5,945 nt of DNA from JBOGGN01 sp050744165 (lineage in GTDB: Bacteria > Actinomycetota > Acidimicrobiia > Acidimicrobiales > Palsa-688), in contig JBOGGN010000010.1 of assembly GCA_050744165.1 (NCBI GenBank), positions 1-5,945 of the forward strand, written 5' to 3'. Each line of letters begins with the position of its first letter. The first letter of the stretch is position 1. Of the stretch, positions 1 through 4,919 are shown piece by piece. Both the position numbers and the translations under genes were made by a program. A model generated the notes under the pieces. It did no database searches and was not told the DNA's origin. It saw only the letters and a program-made list of their open reading frames with translations.

Positions 1-370
1 GGTCATCGATGATGATCGTGCCGTCGTCCTCGACCTCTGAGGTGACAACCTCGATCGACCCGAGATCGTCGTCCGACTCCTCCGAGCCCTCGTCTTCGTC
101 GTGAGCGACCCCTTTAGCCCCATCCGAGCTCTCGGCCCCGGCGTCAGCCCCGCCCTCAGTCCCCGTCTCGTCGTCAGCGGCCCCTTCGGCCCCATCGGAG
201 CTCTCGGCCCCGGCGTCGGCCCCGCCCTCAGTCCCGGCCTCGCCGCTCGCCGCAGCGTCGCCACTCCCGTCAGTCTCAGCTGCCGCCTCGGCCGGCGCTT
301 CCGCGGACGCCGCCGCTGGCTCTGTCGAATCTGCGCCCTCGGCTGGATTGGCTTTCATCGTGTCTGCCAT
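1..370 (-). CDS. Acidic Ala/Gly/Glu-rich low-complexity protein, N-terminal part (runs off left edge)
   Basis: Reading leftward from ATG at 370-368, the frame stays open for 123 codons to the window edge, so the C-terminus is missing. The protein begins MADTMKANPAEGADSTEPAA and is dominated by Ala, Gly, Glu, Asp, Ser and Thr, with almost no aromatic or basic residues. Residues of roughly 45-90 contain a 24-residue tandem repeat. The last visible part changes character (DDDLGSIEVVTSEVEDDGTI), with hydrophobic residues that may begin a folded domain beyond the edge. No signal peptide or membrane segment is visible. The start is supported by a strong Shine-Dalgarno sequence, AGGAGG, five bases upstream. 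The gene is divergent from the ClC gene. I do not recognise the family: it could be a disordered acidic N-terminal extension of a larger cytoplasmic protein. That it is coding is supported by the RBS, the frame-preserving repeat and the absence of stops; its function is unknown. Confidence 0.72.
   Translation of the reverse strand, partial: MADTMKANPAEGADSTEPAAASAEAPAEAAAETDGSGDAAASGEAGTEGGADAGAESSDGAEGAADDETGTEGGADAGAESSDGAKGVAHDEDEGSEESDDDLGSIEVVTSEVEDDGTIIIDD
109..252 (-). repeat. 72-bp (24-codon) tandem repeat within the acidic protein gene
   Basis: Two adjacent units of 72 bp start at 109 and 181. Their first 55 bases (109-163 and 181-235) differ at only a few positions, and the remainder is more diverged. 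The period is a multiple of three and the repeat keeps the minus-strand frame, encoding twice a block that reads approximately GTEGGADAGAESSDGA. Expansion of the coding sequence by replication slippage or unequal recombination is the likely origin. Confidence 0.85.
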
Positions 371-375
371 CGTGC

Positions 376-381
376 CCTCCT
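376..381 (-). promoter_or_regulatory. Ribosome binding site AGGAGG of the acidic protein
   Basis: On the minus strand the bases AGGAGG lie five nucleotides upstream of the ATG at 370. This is a near-ideal Shine-Dalgarno sequence and the main reason for preferring this ATG over the in-frame ATG four codons later. It also supports the reality of a leftward gene that would otherwise be judged only from biased composition. Confidence 0.75.
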
Positions 382-473
382 GTGTCGGCTATCCCCTTGG
401 CGGGCCGAAGTTTGGCACACCGCACAAGGGTTATTGACGAGCCACGGAGCCGGCACGGCCGGGGTCGAGAAGT

Positions 474-493
474 ATCGTGGTACGATATATCGT
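474..493. promoter_or_regulatory. Overlapping palindromes, candidate operator/promoter of the ClC-MarR operon
   Basis: Bases 482-493 form a perfect 12-bp palindrome, ACGATATATCGT. It shares its left half with a second inverted repeat, ATCGT-ggt-ACGAT, at 474-486, so three alternating half-sites ATCGT/ACGAT/ATCGT occur within 20 bp. The segment is strikingly AT-rich for this window and lies at the 5' end of the ClC gene, whose operon ends in a MarR-type regulator; MarR proteins bind short palindromes and often control their own operon. The hexamer TACGAT (481-486) fits the TANNNT -10 pattern and lies five bases before the in-frame GTG at 492, so a leaderless transcript starting there is possible. 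The palindromes are seen directly; operator and promoter roles are inferred. Confidence 0.45.
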
Positions 494-1025
494 GGCCTGG
501 TTCCCACGCCGACCGAGCGACCCGAACGACGATCCTGATGATCACCAATCGGCCCACGCGCAGGCGCCGATCTGGCCACGTATCGGCCAGGCCGCCATCG
601 TGGGCTTGGGGGGCGCTGCCGTCGGCGGCGTATTCGTCGCCGTCCTCCACCTGTTCGAGCGGGTGCTGTGGCCGACCCACTGGAGCAACTGGGCCCACCT
701 GCCGATCCTGATCGGGGTTGGCGTCGCCGTGACCCTTTTGATCAAGGTCCTCGGCAGCCCCGGCGACGTGGAGCTGCTGGTCAACAGCATCCATGTCAAC
801 GGAGGGCCCGACGACATCTCCGATCTCCGGTCACTGATCCCGGTGTCGTTGCTGTGCATCTCTTCAGGGGCGGGTATGGGGCCCGAAGCGCCGCTGGTGC
901 AGACCACCGGTGCCCTGGCCCGGTGGGTCGCCAGCAAGTGGGGTCTCAGCCGGGACGAGGCCCGCATCCTGGCCATCACCGGCATGGCGGCGGGCTTCAC
1001 GGTGCTGTTCGGGGCGCCCCTTTGA
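477..1025 (+). CDS. ClC chloride channel, N-terminal fragment (182 aa, ends at premature TGA)
   Basis: The fragment starts at GTG 477; the in-frame stop at 435-437 limits any upstream extension, and no other usual start codon lies between. A weak purine run, GAGAAG, precedes GTG 477; GTG 492 is an alternative, possibly leaderless, start, and GTG 603 a more distant one. After about 35 polar, Pro/Asp-rich residues come hydrophobic helices at roughly 36-65 and 75-92, then the segment with GPEAP (135-139) and a helix ending FGAPL at the stop. The gating glutamate E137 aligns with E148 of E. coli ClC when GPEAPLVQ is set against GREGPTVQ. Alone, this piece lacks the GGFIIP region and half the pore, so I do not expect a functional channel from it. 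It may be annotated as a separate protein by gene finders. Confidence 0.75.
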   Translation: MVRYIVAWFPRRPSDPNDDPDDHQSAHAQAPIWPRIGQAAIVGLGGAAVGGVFVAVLHLFERVLWPTHWSNWAHLPILIGVGVAVTLLIKVLGSPGDVELLVNSIHVNGGPDDISDLRSLIPVSLLCISSGAGMGPEAPLVQTTGALARWVASKWGLSRDEARILAITGMAAGFTVLFGAPL

Positions 1026-1106
1026 TCGGCCATCTTCGCGCTCGAGATCCTGCACCGGCGAGGGCTGGAGTACCACGAAGCGCTGTTACCGGCGGTTATC
1101 GGGGCG

Positions 1107-1775
1107 TTGGTGGGCTACATCGGGTATGCCCTCACGACCAGCGTGGGCCTGCAACCGGTGTGGCATTTTCCCCCCGTCGGTGCCATGCACCGCCAGGACC
1201 TCATCTGGGCCATGGCGGCGGGACTGGTCGGGGCCGGCATCAGCGTCCTGTTCACCTACATGTGCATGGCCCAGCGGTGGCTCCTGGCCCACATCTCGCC
1301 GCTGGCCCGGCCGGTGATCGGCGGGGTGGCGCTCGGCGCGCTGGCCTTCTGGTCGCCTTTCGCCCTGACCTACGGCGAATCCCAGGTCGACGGGGTCGCT
1401 ATCCATCGAGCGGTGGCCACCTTCTTCCTCGTGGCCGTGCTGGCCAAGCTGTGCGGCACGTCGGTGACGCTCTCTTCGGGCTGGCGGGGCGGATTCATCA
1501 TCCCCATGTTCTTCATTGGAACGGCGATGGGGGGACTGGCCCACAGCCTGTTCCCGGGCACCAACCAGGTCGTGATGATGGCGGCGTTCATGGCGGCCAT
1601 CAATACGGGTGTTACCAAGACACCGCTCGGCTCGACGCTGGTGGTGACCGAGATGGCGGGTCTGGCGGTGCTCCCCACCACCCTCATCGGGGCCCTGATC
1701 GCCCTGCTCGCGACCAGCCAGGTGTCGCTAATACACACCCAGGCCGAACGGCAACGCCCCCTCGAGGAGCCGTGA
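1107..1775 (+). CDS. ClC chloride channel, C-terminal fragment (frame open from 1026; first usable starts TTG 1107/GTG 1110)
   Basis: The same frame resumes directly after the TGA (SAIFALEILHRRG...) and stays open to TGA 1773-1775. The first plausible re-initiation codons are TTG 1107 or GTG 1110, with no good Shine-Dalgarno sequence, so independent translation is doubtful. It contains the later ClC helices, GGFIIP at residues 128-133 of this fragment (the chloride-coordinating GIFAP equivalent), and the conserved helix around TPLGSTLVVTEM. It ends shortly after the last helix, with a short polar tail (QAERQRPLEEP) and no CBS domains. The stop codon overlaps the start of the MarR gene by two bases. 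Intact homology shows that purifying selection acted until recently. Whether any protein is made from this half alone is unknown. Confidence 0.6.
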   Translation: MVGYIGYALTTSVGLQPVWHFPPVGAMHRQDLIWAMAAGLVGAGISVLFTYMCMAQRWLLAHISPLARPVIGGVALGALAFWSPFALTYGESQVDGVAIHRAVATFFLVAVLAKLCGTSVTLSSGWRGGFIIPMFFIGTAMGGLAHSLFPGTNQVVMMAAFMAAINTGVTKTPLGSTLVVTEMAGLAVLPTTLIGALIALLATSQVSLIHTQAERQRPLEEP

Positions 1776-2185
1776 ACCCGCCGCCGCTTACCGCCGCCGA
1801 CTACGACGCCCTGGCCCGGTTCCGGCGAGGCCTGCGAGCGTTCCTTCACTTCTCCGAGCAGGCCGCCCTGGAAGCAGGGCTGCACCCAGCGCAGCACCAG
1901 CTCCTGCTGGCCGTCAAGGCGATGACCGCCGGCCACGCCGGGGGACCGACGATCGGCGACATGGCCGACTGGCTGATGCTGCGCCACCACTCGGCGGTGG
2001 AGCTGGTCGACCGCGCTGCCGCCGCGGGCCTGGTGCAGCGCCACCCCGACCCGGAGGACGCCCGGTGCCAGCGGCTGACGCTGACCGCGGAAGGGGAGGG
2101 AAAATTGGCGGTCCTCTCCGAACAGCACCGCGATGAACTTCGGCGGCTTCGCGAGGAGACCTTCGCCGACCTGCTGTCCATCTGA
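1772..2185 (+). CDS. MarR-family transcriptional regulator
   Basis: A 137-residue protein, normal for MarR regulators, which are dimeric winged-helix DNA-binding proteins that usually repress nearby genes and often respond to small ligands. N-terminal dimerisation helix at roughly residues 8-35, the winged helix at roughly 38-105: helix-turn-helix around IGDMADWLMLRHHSAVELVD (61-80), then the wing with the characteristic DPEDAR...LTLTAEG (94-108). A C-terminal helical segment (109-137) completes the dimer interface. The GTG start at 1772 overlaps the ClC stop (GTGA), with GAGGAG at 1764-1769 only two bases upstream, so translation is probably coupled to the ClC frame. A premature stop in ClC could therefore reduce synthesis of this regulator. 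It is a candidate ligand of the palindromes at 474-493. One cysteine (C99) lies in the wing. Family assignment is firm; target and ligand are unknown. Confidence 0.9.
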   Translation: MNPPPLTAADYDALARFRRGLRAFLHFSEQAALEAGLHPAQHQLLLAVKAMTAGHAGGPTIGDMADWLMLRHHSAVELVDRAAAAGLVQRHPDPEDARCQRLTLTAEGEGKLAVLSEQHRDELRRLREETFADLLSI

Positions 2186-2209
2186 TCACTCGTCGGACTG
2201 GCGCGCTCC

Positions 2210-2266
2210 GGGCCGGCGCCGGGTCACGCTGGGTCGGCCACCGCTGCGGGCCGGCGCCCGGTCACG
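2210..2266. repeat. GC-rich direct repeat with palindromes in a convergent gene gap (possible weak terminator)
   Basis: Two 19-bp copies, GGGCCGGCGCCGGGTCACG (2210-2228) and a copy differing at one base (2248-2266), lie 38 bp apart between the convergent ends of the MarR gene and the minus-strand membrane-protein gene. The first contains the perfect palindrome CCGGCGCCGG (2213-2222), and just after the second is GTCACGTGAC (2261-2270), which overlaps the stop codon of the minus-strand gene. GC-rich stem structures at a convergent junction could end transcription in both directions, but there is no T-tract, so a terminator role is only a guess. The repeat itself is seen directly. Confidence 0.4.
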
Positions 2267-3041
2267 TGACGTCGATGGTCACGTTCCATGCCATCTCGGC
2301 GAGAACGTCCGAGCAGGCCACCTTCGGCGAGGGGGTGCAGGCAGGGCCGCCGGAGCTGAACAGATTGGCCGAGCCTGCGGCCACCGCCTTGAACTGTCCG
2401 GTCGCCTGGGTGGGGCTCTTGGCCCCACCAACCTGCTCGAGGATGCCACTGTTGGCGGAGATGGGCTCGTCGTAGCTGTCCTGCGCCGTCACCAGCACCA
2501 CATTGACAGTTGTGCCCGCGCGGACGGTGAAGGTCTTGCCGTTATCTCCGGTGCCCAGGGTGAGGCCGCCCACGACATTCGGCACCGCTGTTGTCGCGGT
2601 GGTGGGGGGCACGGTGCCGAGAACGATGGACCGCGGCGGGGTGGTGACGACGGTCGGGGGCGCCACGGTTGACGGGGTGGTGATGACCGGTGGCCGGGTG
2701 CCGGGCGGAACGACGGGCGTCGTGCTCAGGTTCCCGTTCCCGCTGGCGGCCGTGGTCGACGGGCCGTTGGACGCCGTGGCCGACGGGCCGTTGGACGCCG
2801 TGGCCACGCCGCCTTGCACGGCCGAGGCCAAGGGCCCGTGCACCGCCACCTTGTGACCTGAGTTGGACCCAGAGCCAGCGAGCAGCAGCGCCACGACCGC
2901 CACCGCCAGCACCAGCGCGGTGGCGCCCACCACCAACACCGGCCGGAGGAAGCGCGGGTTTCCTCCCGTAGCGCCATGGCCCGCAATTGCAGAAACCAAC
3001 TTGTCGCCGATGGCATTCACAATAGGCAGTTCGTCGTTCAC
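2262..3041 (-). CDS. Single-pass membrane protein with Thr/Pro-rich linker and C-terminal beta domain; candidate anti-sigma/sensor partner of the ECF sigma factor
   Basis: 259 residues, read leftward from GTG 3041, which overlaps the sigma-factor stop (GTGA); the two are translationally coupled. A short cytoplasmic N-terminus (1-33, beginning MNDELPIVNAIGDKLVSAIA) is followed by one membrane helix (about 34-55), a Ser/Thr/Pro/Gly-rich linker (about 60-155) and a C-terminal domain (about 165-259). That domain shows alternating hydrophobic residues, the motif GQFKAVAAGSANL (215-227) and a terminal strand WNVTIDV. This pattern resembles Ig-like or chagasin-type (inhibitor I42) beta domains, though I cannot confirm membership. 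Two cysteines (235 and 243) could form a disulfide outside the cell. Position behind an ECF sigma gene and topology suggest an anti-sigma factor or an extracytoplasmic sensor. However, the N-terminus is short and lacks a recognisable zinc-type anti-sigma motif (HxxxCxxC), so the role is inferred from context only. Confidence 0.8.
   Translation of the reverse strand: MNDELPIVNAIGDKLVSAIAGHGATGGNPRFLRPVLVVGATALVLAVAVVALLLAGSGSNSGHKVAVHGPLASAVQGGVATASNGPSATASNGPSTTAASGNGNLSTTPVVPPGTRPPVITTPSTVAPPTVVTTPPRSIVLGTVPPTTATTAVPNVVGGLTLGTGDNGKTFTVRAGTTVNVVLVTAQDSYDEPISANSGILEQVGGAKSPTQATGQFKAVAAGSANLFSSGGPACTPSPKVACSDVLAEMAWNVTIDVT
2758..2805 (-). repeat. Perfect 24-bp tandem duplication in the linker of the membrane protein
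   Basis: Two identical 24-bp units (2758-2781 and 2782-2805) sit side by side. They encode ATASNGPS twice (residues 80-95) in the extracytoplasmic linker. The period is eight codons, so the frame is kept. Perfect identity at DNA level indicates a recent duplication and a linker whose length is free to vary. Confidence 0.9.
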
Positions 3042-3619
3042 GGCATCTCCAGGCTCTCGAGCAGTTGGTTGAGGCCCCGGGTCACCCGGACCCGGGCGGT
3101 GCCCTCGGTCGTGCCCAGGCGGCGGGCGACCTCGAGGTAAGGAAGGTCGAGACCCACCCGCAGGCTGACGGCGTCGGCCAGCTTCGGTGTCAGCTTGGCC
3201 ATGGCGTCACGTATCGCCTCCCGGTAAGGCGCGAAGTCCGCCAGCGTCTCGATCCGTTCGAATGACTCGTCGTCGACGACGACGGGTTCGACCCCGAGGC
3301 GCCGCCGCGCCCGGTCGGGCAGGTGTGACCGGCGGAAGCTCCGGGTCAGCTGGCGGCGGGCGATGGCCATCACCCAGGCCCGGGCCGGGGCTCCGGTGTC
3401 CCGGTAGCGACCCCGGGCCACGAAGGCGGCTGCGAAGGTCTCCGCCGTCAGATCGGCCGCCGTCTGGGCACAGGCGGTGCGCCGGTAGAAGTAGGTCAGC
3501 ACGACCCGGGCATGGCGCCGGTAGAAGACGCCGAAGGCCTCCGGCTGGTCGCGGGCAGCCGCGAGCAGCCGGGCATCGGACAGCTCGGACCACTCCCGCG
3601 GCTCGTCTACGCCGGTCAT
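3038..3619 (-). CDS. ECF-type (sigma-70 family) RNA polymerase sigma factor
   Basis: 193 residues, normal for group 4 (ECF) sigma factors, which direct RNA polymerase to a small regulon, usually under control of an anti-sigma factor. Region sigma-2 spans roughly residues 25-97: EAFGVFYRRHARVVLTYFYR, then the core-binding and -10-recognition helices DLTAETFAAAFVARG and RAWVMAIARRQLTRSFRR. A variable linker (98-135) leads to sigma-4 (about 136-190), with the helix-turn-helix YLEVARRLGTTEGTARVRVTRGL that reads the -35 element. The ATG at 3619 gives a full N-terminus; there is no clear Shine-Dalgarno sequence, so a leaderless or weakly translated mRNA is possible. Its stop overlaps the start of the membrane-protein gene downstream. 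The gene is divergent from the HAD-aceE operon across the repeat-rich region. An autoregulatory promoter is expected from family habit, but I cannot define one with confidence. Confidence 0.92.
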   Translation of the reverse strand: MTGVDEPREWSELSDARLLAAARDQPEAFGVFYRRHARVVLTYFYRRTACAQTAADLTAETFAAAFVARGRYRDTGAPARAWVMAIARRQLTRSFRRSHLPDRARRRLGVEPVVVDDESFERIETLADFAPYREAIRDAMAKLTPKLADAVSLRVGLDLPYLEVARRLGTTEGTARVRVTRGLNQLLESLEMP

Positions 3620-3660
3620 CTGACTACAAGATGGCGCAACGGGCTCGCCGCGTTACATGC

Positions 3661-3850
3661 CTGGCCCCGGCATCGGCCGGGTGGCCCGGGCTCGTGGGCG
3701 TGTGACCTGGCCCGGCATGGGCGGCGGCCGCGTTTGAACTGGCTCCGGCATGACGGCCGGGCGGCCGGGCGCCCGGGCGCGTGACCCGGCAGGACGGCCG
3801 GGCGGCGGGCGCGTTGGACTGGCTCCGGAACGGCCGAGCGGCCGGGCGCG
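3661..3850. repeat. Degenerate tandem repeat of about 79 bp (two units and a partial third)
   Basis: Units begin with CTGGCcCCGG or CTGGCtCCGG at 3661, 3739 and 3819, giving spacings of 78 and 80 bp. Each continues with GGCCGGG-rich sequence, and the first two share a central GTGACC stretch (near 3702-3707 and 3781-3786) and a final GCGTTtGAA or GCGTTgGA. The third unit breaks off near 3850. Copies differ by many substitutions and small indels, so the duplication is old. The sequence is extremely G+C-rich and would fold strongly as RNA or single-stranded DNA. No coding role is evident. Confidence 0.65.
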
Positions 3851-3917
3851 TTTCAACGCGTTCAGACGTAGCCAGTTCGACCCGGCTGCACCAGGCGCCA
3901 TCACTGGGATGTTCTTG

Positions 3918-3937
3918 ACCGCGTTCGGTGAACTTGG
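3918..3937 (-). repeat. Inverted diverged copy of the 19-bp array unit
   Basis: The 20 bases at 3918-3937, read on the minus strand as CCAAGTTCACCGAACGCGGT, match CCAGGTTCACCAAACGCGGC of the downstream array (for example 3973-3992) at 17 of 20 positions. Because it is inverted with respect to the array, an RNA across 3918-4037 could pair this copy with any one of the array units, forming alternative hairpins upstream of the HAD-aceE operon. Confidence 0.7.
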
Positions 3938-3963
3938 TGCGCGAAATGGTTGTGCAGCTCAGT

Positions 3964-4037
3964 CAAACGCGGCCAGGTTCACCAAACGCGGCCAGGTTCA
4001 CCAAACGCGGCCAGGTTCACCAAACGCGGCCAGGTTC
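3964..4037. repeat. 19-bp perfect tandem direct repeat, 3.9 copies
   Basis: The unit CAAACGCGGCCAGGTTCAC starts at 3964, 3983, 4002 and 4021; the fourth copy is complete except for its last two bases. Copies are identical. A 19-bp period is not a multiple of three, so it is unlikely to be coding. The array ends about 85 bases before the HAD gene, at a position where transcription-factor sites or an untranslated leader would be expected. The core CAAACGCGGCC also occurs once in inverse orientation in the degenerate repeats (minus strand of about 3725-3735), so the two repeat families are related. There are no spacers, so it is not CRISPR. Confidence 0.95.
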
Positions 4038-4124
4038 GAGATCGCCCATCGGAGGTACAGCTGCGTCCGCCATCGCCGCAACTGACCGGAGGCGTTCCGT
4101 CGCCTGGCAAGATGTCGCCCCGTG

Positions 4125-4919
4125 ATGGAGGCAGCGATCTTCGACCTCGACGGGACCCTGGTCGACAGTGAGCAGTACGGGCATCGCATCGCCTTCAACG
4201 AGGCCTTCGAGCACTTCGGGCTCCCCGACCGCTGGGACCGGGAGCTCTACCGCGAGTTGCTGGCGACCACCGGCGGCGAGCGGCGGCTCTACGGGTGGCT
4301 GTCGAGCCCCGCCTCGGAGTTCGCCGGCCGCCCCGAGGAGGAGCGCCGCCAGATGGCCAAGGACCTGCACCGGTGGAAGACCCGGCGGTTCACCGAGATG
4401 GCGGCCGCTGGGGCCATCCCGGTGCGCCCCGGTGCGGTCGACTGGCTGGACGACCTGGCGGCGGCCGGGGCCCGCCTGGCGATCGCAACTACGGGATCCC
4501 GGGAGTGGGTCATCCCGTTGCTGGACAAGACCTTCGGTGCGGACCGCTTCGAGGTGGTGGTGGCCGGCGATGAAGTCGCTCATCGCAAGCCCGATCCCGA
4601 GGCCTACACCCTGGCGCTATCCCGGCTCGACGTCGCCGCCGACCAAGCCGTGGCGGTGGAGGACTCCCGGCCCGGATGGGAGTCGGCGGCCAACGCCGGG
4701 GTGACGTGCGTGGTGGTCGCCAACGAGGAGACCGACCTGGAGGCGGCCGCCGGGCCGAGCGGGCCGCCGCTGGTCTTGGCCGACTTCCTGCCGCAGGCCC
4801 CTGCCATTGCGCCCTCGGCGATCGTGGACCGCTTCGGCGTCGTGGACTCGGGTGACCGAGACCATTCCCCGGCCGCGGTACTTGGCCGGCTGTTGGCGTG
4901 CGCGACCATGGAACGGTGA
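4125..4919 (+). CDS. cbbY: HAD-superfamily phosphatase, CbbY/beta-phosphoglucomutase type
   Basis: 264 residues from ATG 4125; GTG 4122 immediately before it is an equally in-frame alternative, and neither has a Shine-Dalgarno sequence. All HAD motifs are present (numbering from ATG 4125): motif I DLDGT with nucleophile D7 and general acid D9, motif II Thr in ATTGS (about 122-126), motif III lysine in HRKPDPE (K155), motif IV VEDSRPG with E179 and D180. The helical cap (about 15-90) contains RAFNE-like and DRELYRELLATTGGERR segments closely resembling CbbY, known in phototrophic bacteria as a xylulose-1,5-bisphosphate phosphatase that removes an inhibitor of Rubisco. Related enzymes act on other sugar phosphates, so the substrate here is uncertain; no Rubisco gene is in view. 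The C-terminal 50 residues are less conserved and Pro/Ala-rich. The stop overlaps the aceE start, indicating a coupled operon. The gene symbol reflects similarity, not proven activity. Confidence 0.85.
   Translation: MEAAIFDLDGTLVDSEQYGHRIAFNEAFEHFGLPDRWDRELYRELLATTGGERRLYGWLSSPASEFAGRPEEERRQMAKDLHRWKTRRFTEMAAAGAIPVRPGAVDWLDDLAAAGARLAIATTGSREWVIPLLDKTFGADRFEVVVAGDEVAHRKPDPEAYTLALSRLDVAADQAVAVEDSRPGWESAANAGVTCVVVANEETDLEAAAGPSGPPLVLADFLPQAPAIAPSAIVDRFGVVDSGDRDHSPAAVLGRLLACATMER

Larger units (their letters stand above)
477..1775 (+). pseudogene. ClC-family chloride channel/antiporter gene interrupted by an in-frame TGA
   Basis: This is a complete 432-codon ClC reading frame apart from one TGA codon at 1023-1025 (codon 183). 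ClC proteins move chloride across the cytoplasmic membrane as channels or Cl-/H+ exchangers and work as homodimers of multi-helix subunits. The three selectivity regions are recognisable: the segment around residue 130, GPEAP at 135-139 (equivalent to GREGP of E. coli ClC, keeping the gating glutamate as E137), and GGFIIP at about 338-343 (equivalent to GGIFAP). Around the stop, the sequence GAPL-stop-SAIFALEILHRRG matches the family pattern xAPLAGxxF, where a small residue (Gly or Ala) stands at the stop position. A single GGA to TGA change would explain it. Length and frame are otherwise normal, so the lesion is recent, a sequencing or assembly error, or subject to readthrough. The gene is co-transcribed with, and overlaps, the MarR gene. 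Confidence 0.85.
3620..4121. other. Divergent, repeat-rich intergenic region without a convincing gene
   Basis: About 500 bases separate the divergent starts of the sigma-factor gene and the HAD phosphatase gene. Open frames cross it in several directions, but their translations are Arg/Pro/Gly-rich and only reflect the repeats. It holds degenerate units of about 79 bp (3661-3850), a small perfect hairpin CGCGTT-TC-AACGCG (3847-3860), an inverted copy of the array unit (3918-3937) and a 19-bp tandem array (3964-4037). Promoters for both flanking operons must lie here or nearby; I cannot assign -35/-10 boxes with confidence. Confidence 0.7.

Noticed and set aside
1023..1025. Recoded UGA as glycine, as in some candidate-phylum bacteria
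   Set aside because: UGA is the proper stop of the ClC, MarR, sigma-factor and HAD genes in this window, and the gene style is actinobacterial.
1023..1061. Selenocysteine at the ClC TGA codon
   Set aside because: The family has a small residue (Gly/Ala), not Cys, at this position, and I see no convincing bacterial SECIS-like hairpin just after the codon.
668..1771. Long plus-strand frame upstream of, and in frame with, the MarR gene, suggesting a fusion protein
   Set aside because: Up to 1771 its translation is Gly/Arg/Pro/His-rich nonsense antiphase to the ClC gene; only the part from 1772 shows MarR homology.
1370..2128. Long minus-strand frame across the ClC end and MarR gene
   Set aside because: It is a shadow frame of GC-rich codons opposite two recognised genes and shows no domain.
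2213..2270. Strong intrinsic terminator between the convergent genes
   Set aside because: The GC-rich palindromes lack a following T-tract on either strand, so only a weak repeat/possible terminator is recorded.
3631..3657. ECF-type promoter in front of the sigma gene (minus-strand TGTAAC as -35)
   Set aside because: No -10 element at a convincing spacing could be found, so I do not list it as a feature.
3964..4037. CRISPR array
   Set aside because: The 19-bp copies abut without spacers and no cas genes are nearby.
3653..4085. Open frames on both strands across the intergenic repeats
   Set aside because: Their products are Arg/Pro/Gly-rich products of the repeats, the 19-bp unit changes frame at every copy, and no RBS or family similarity is visible.
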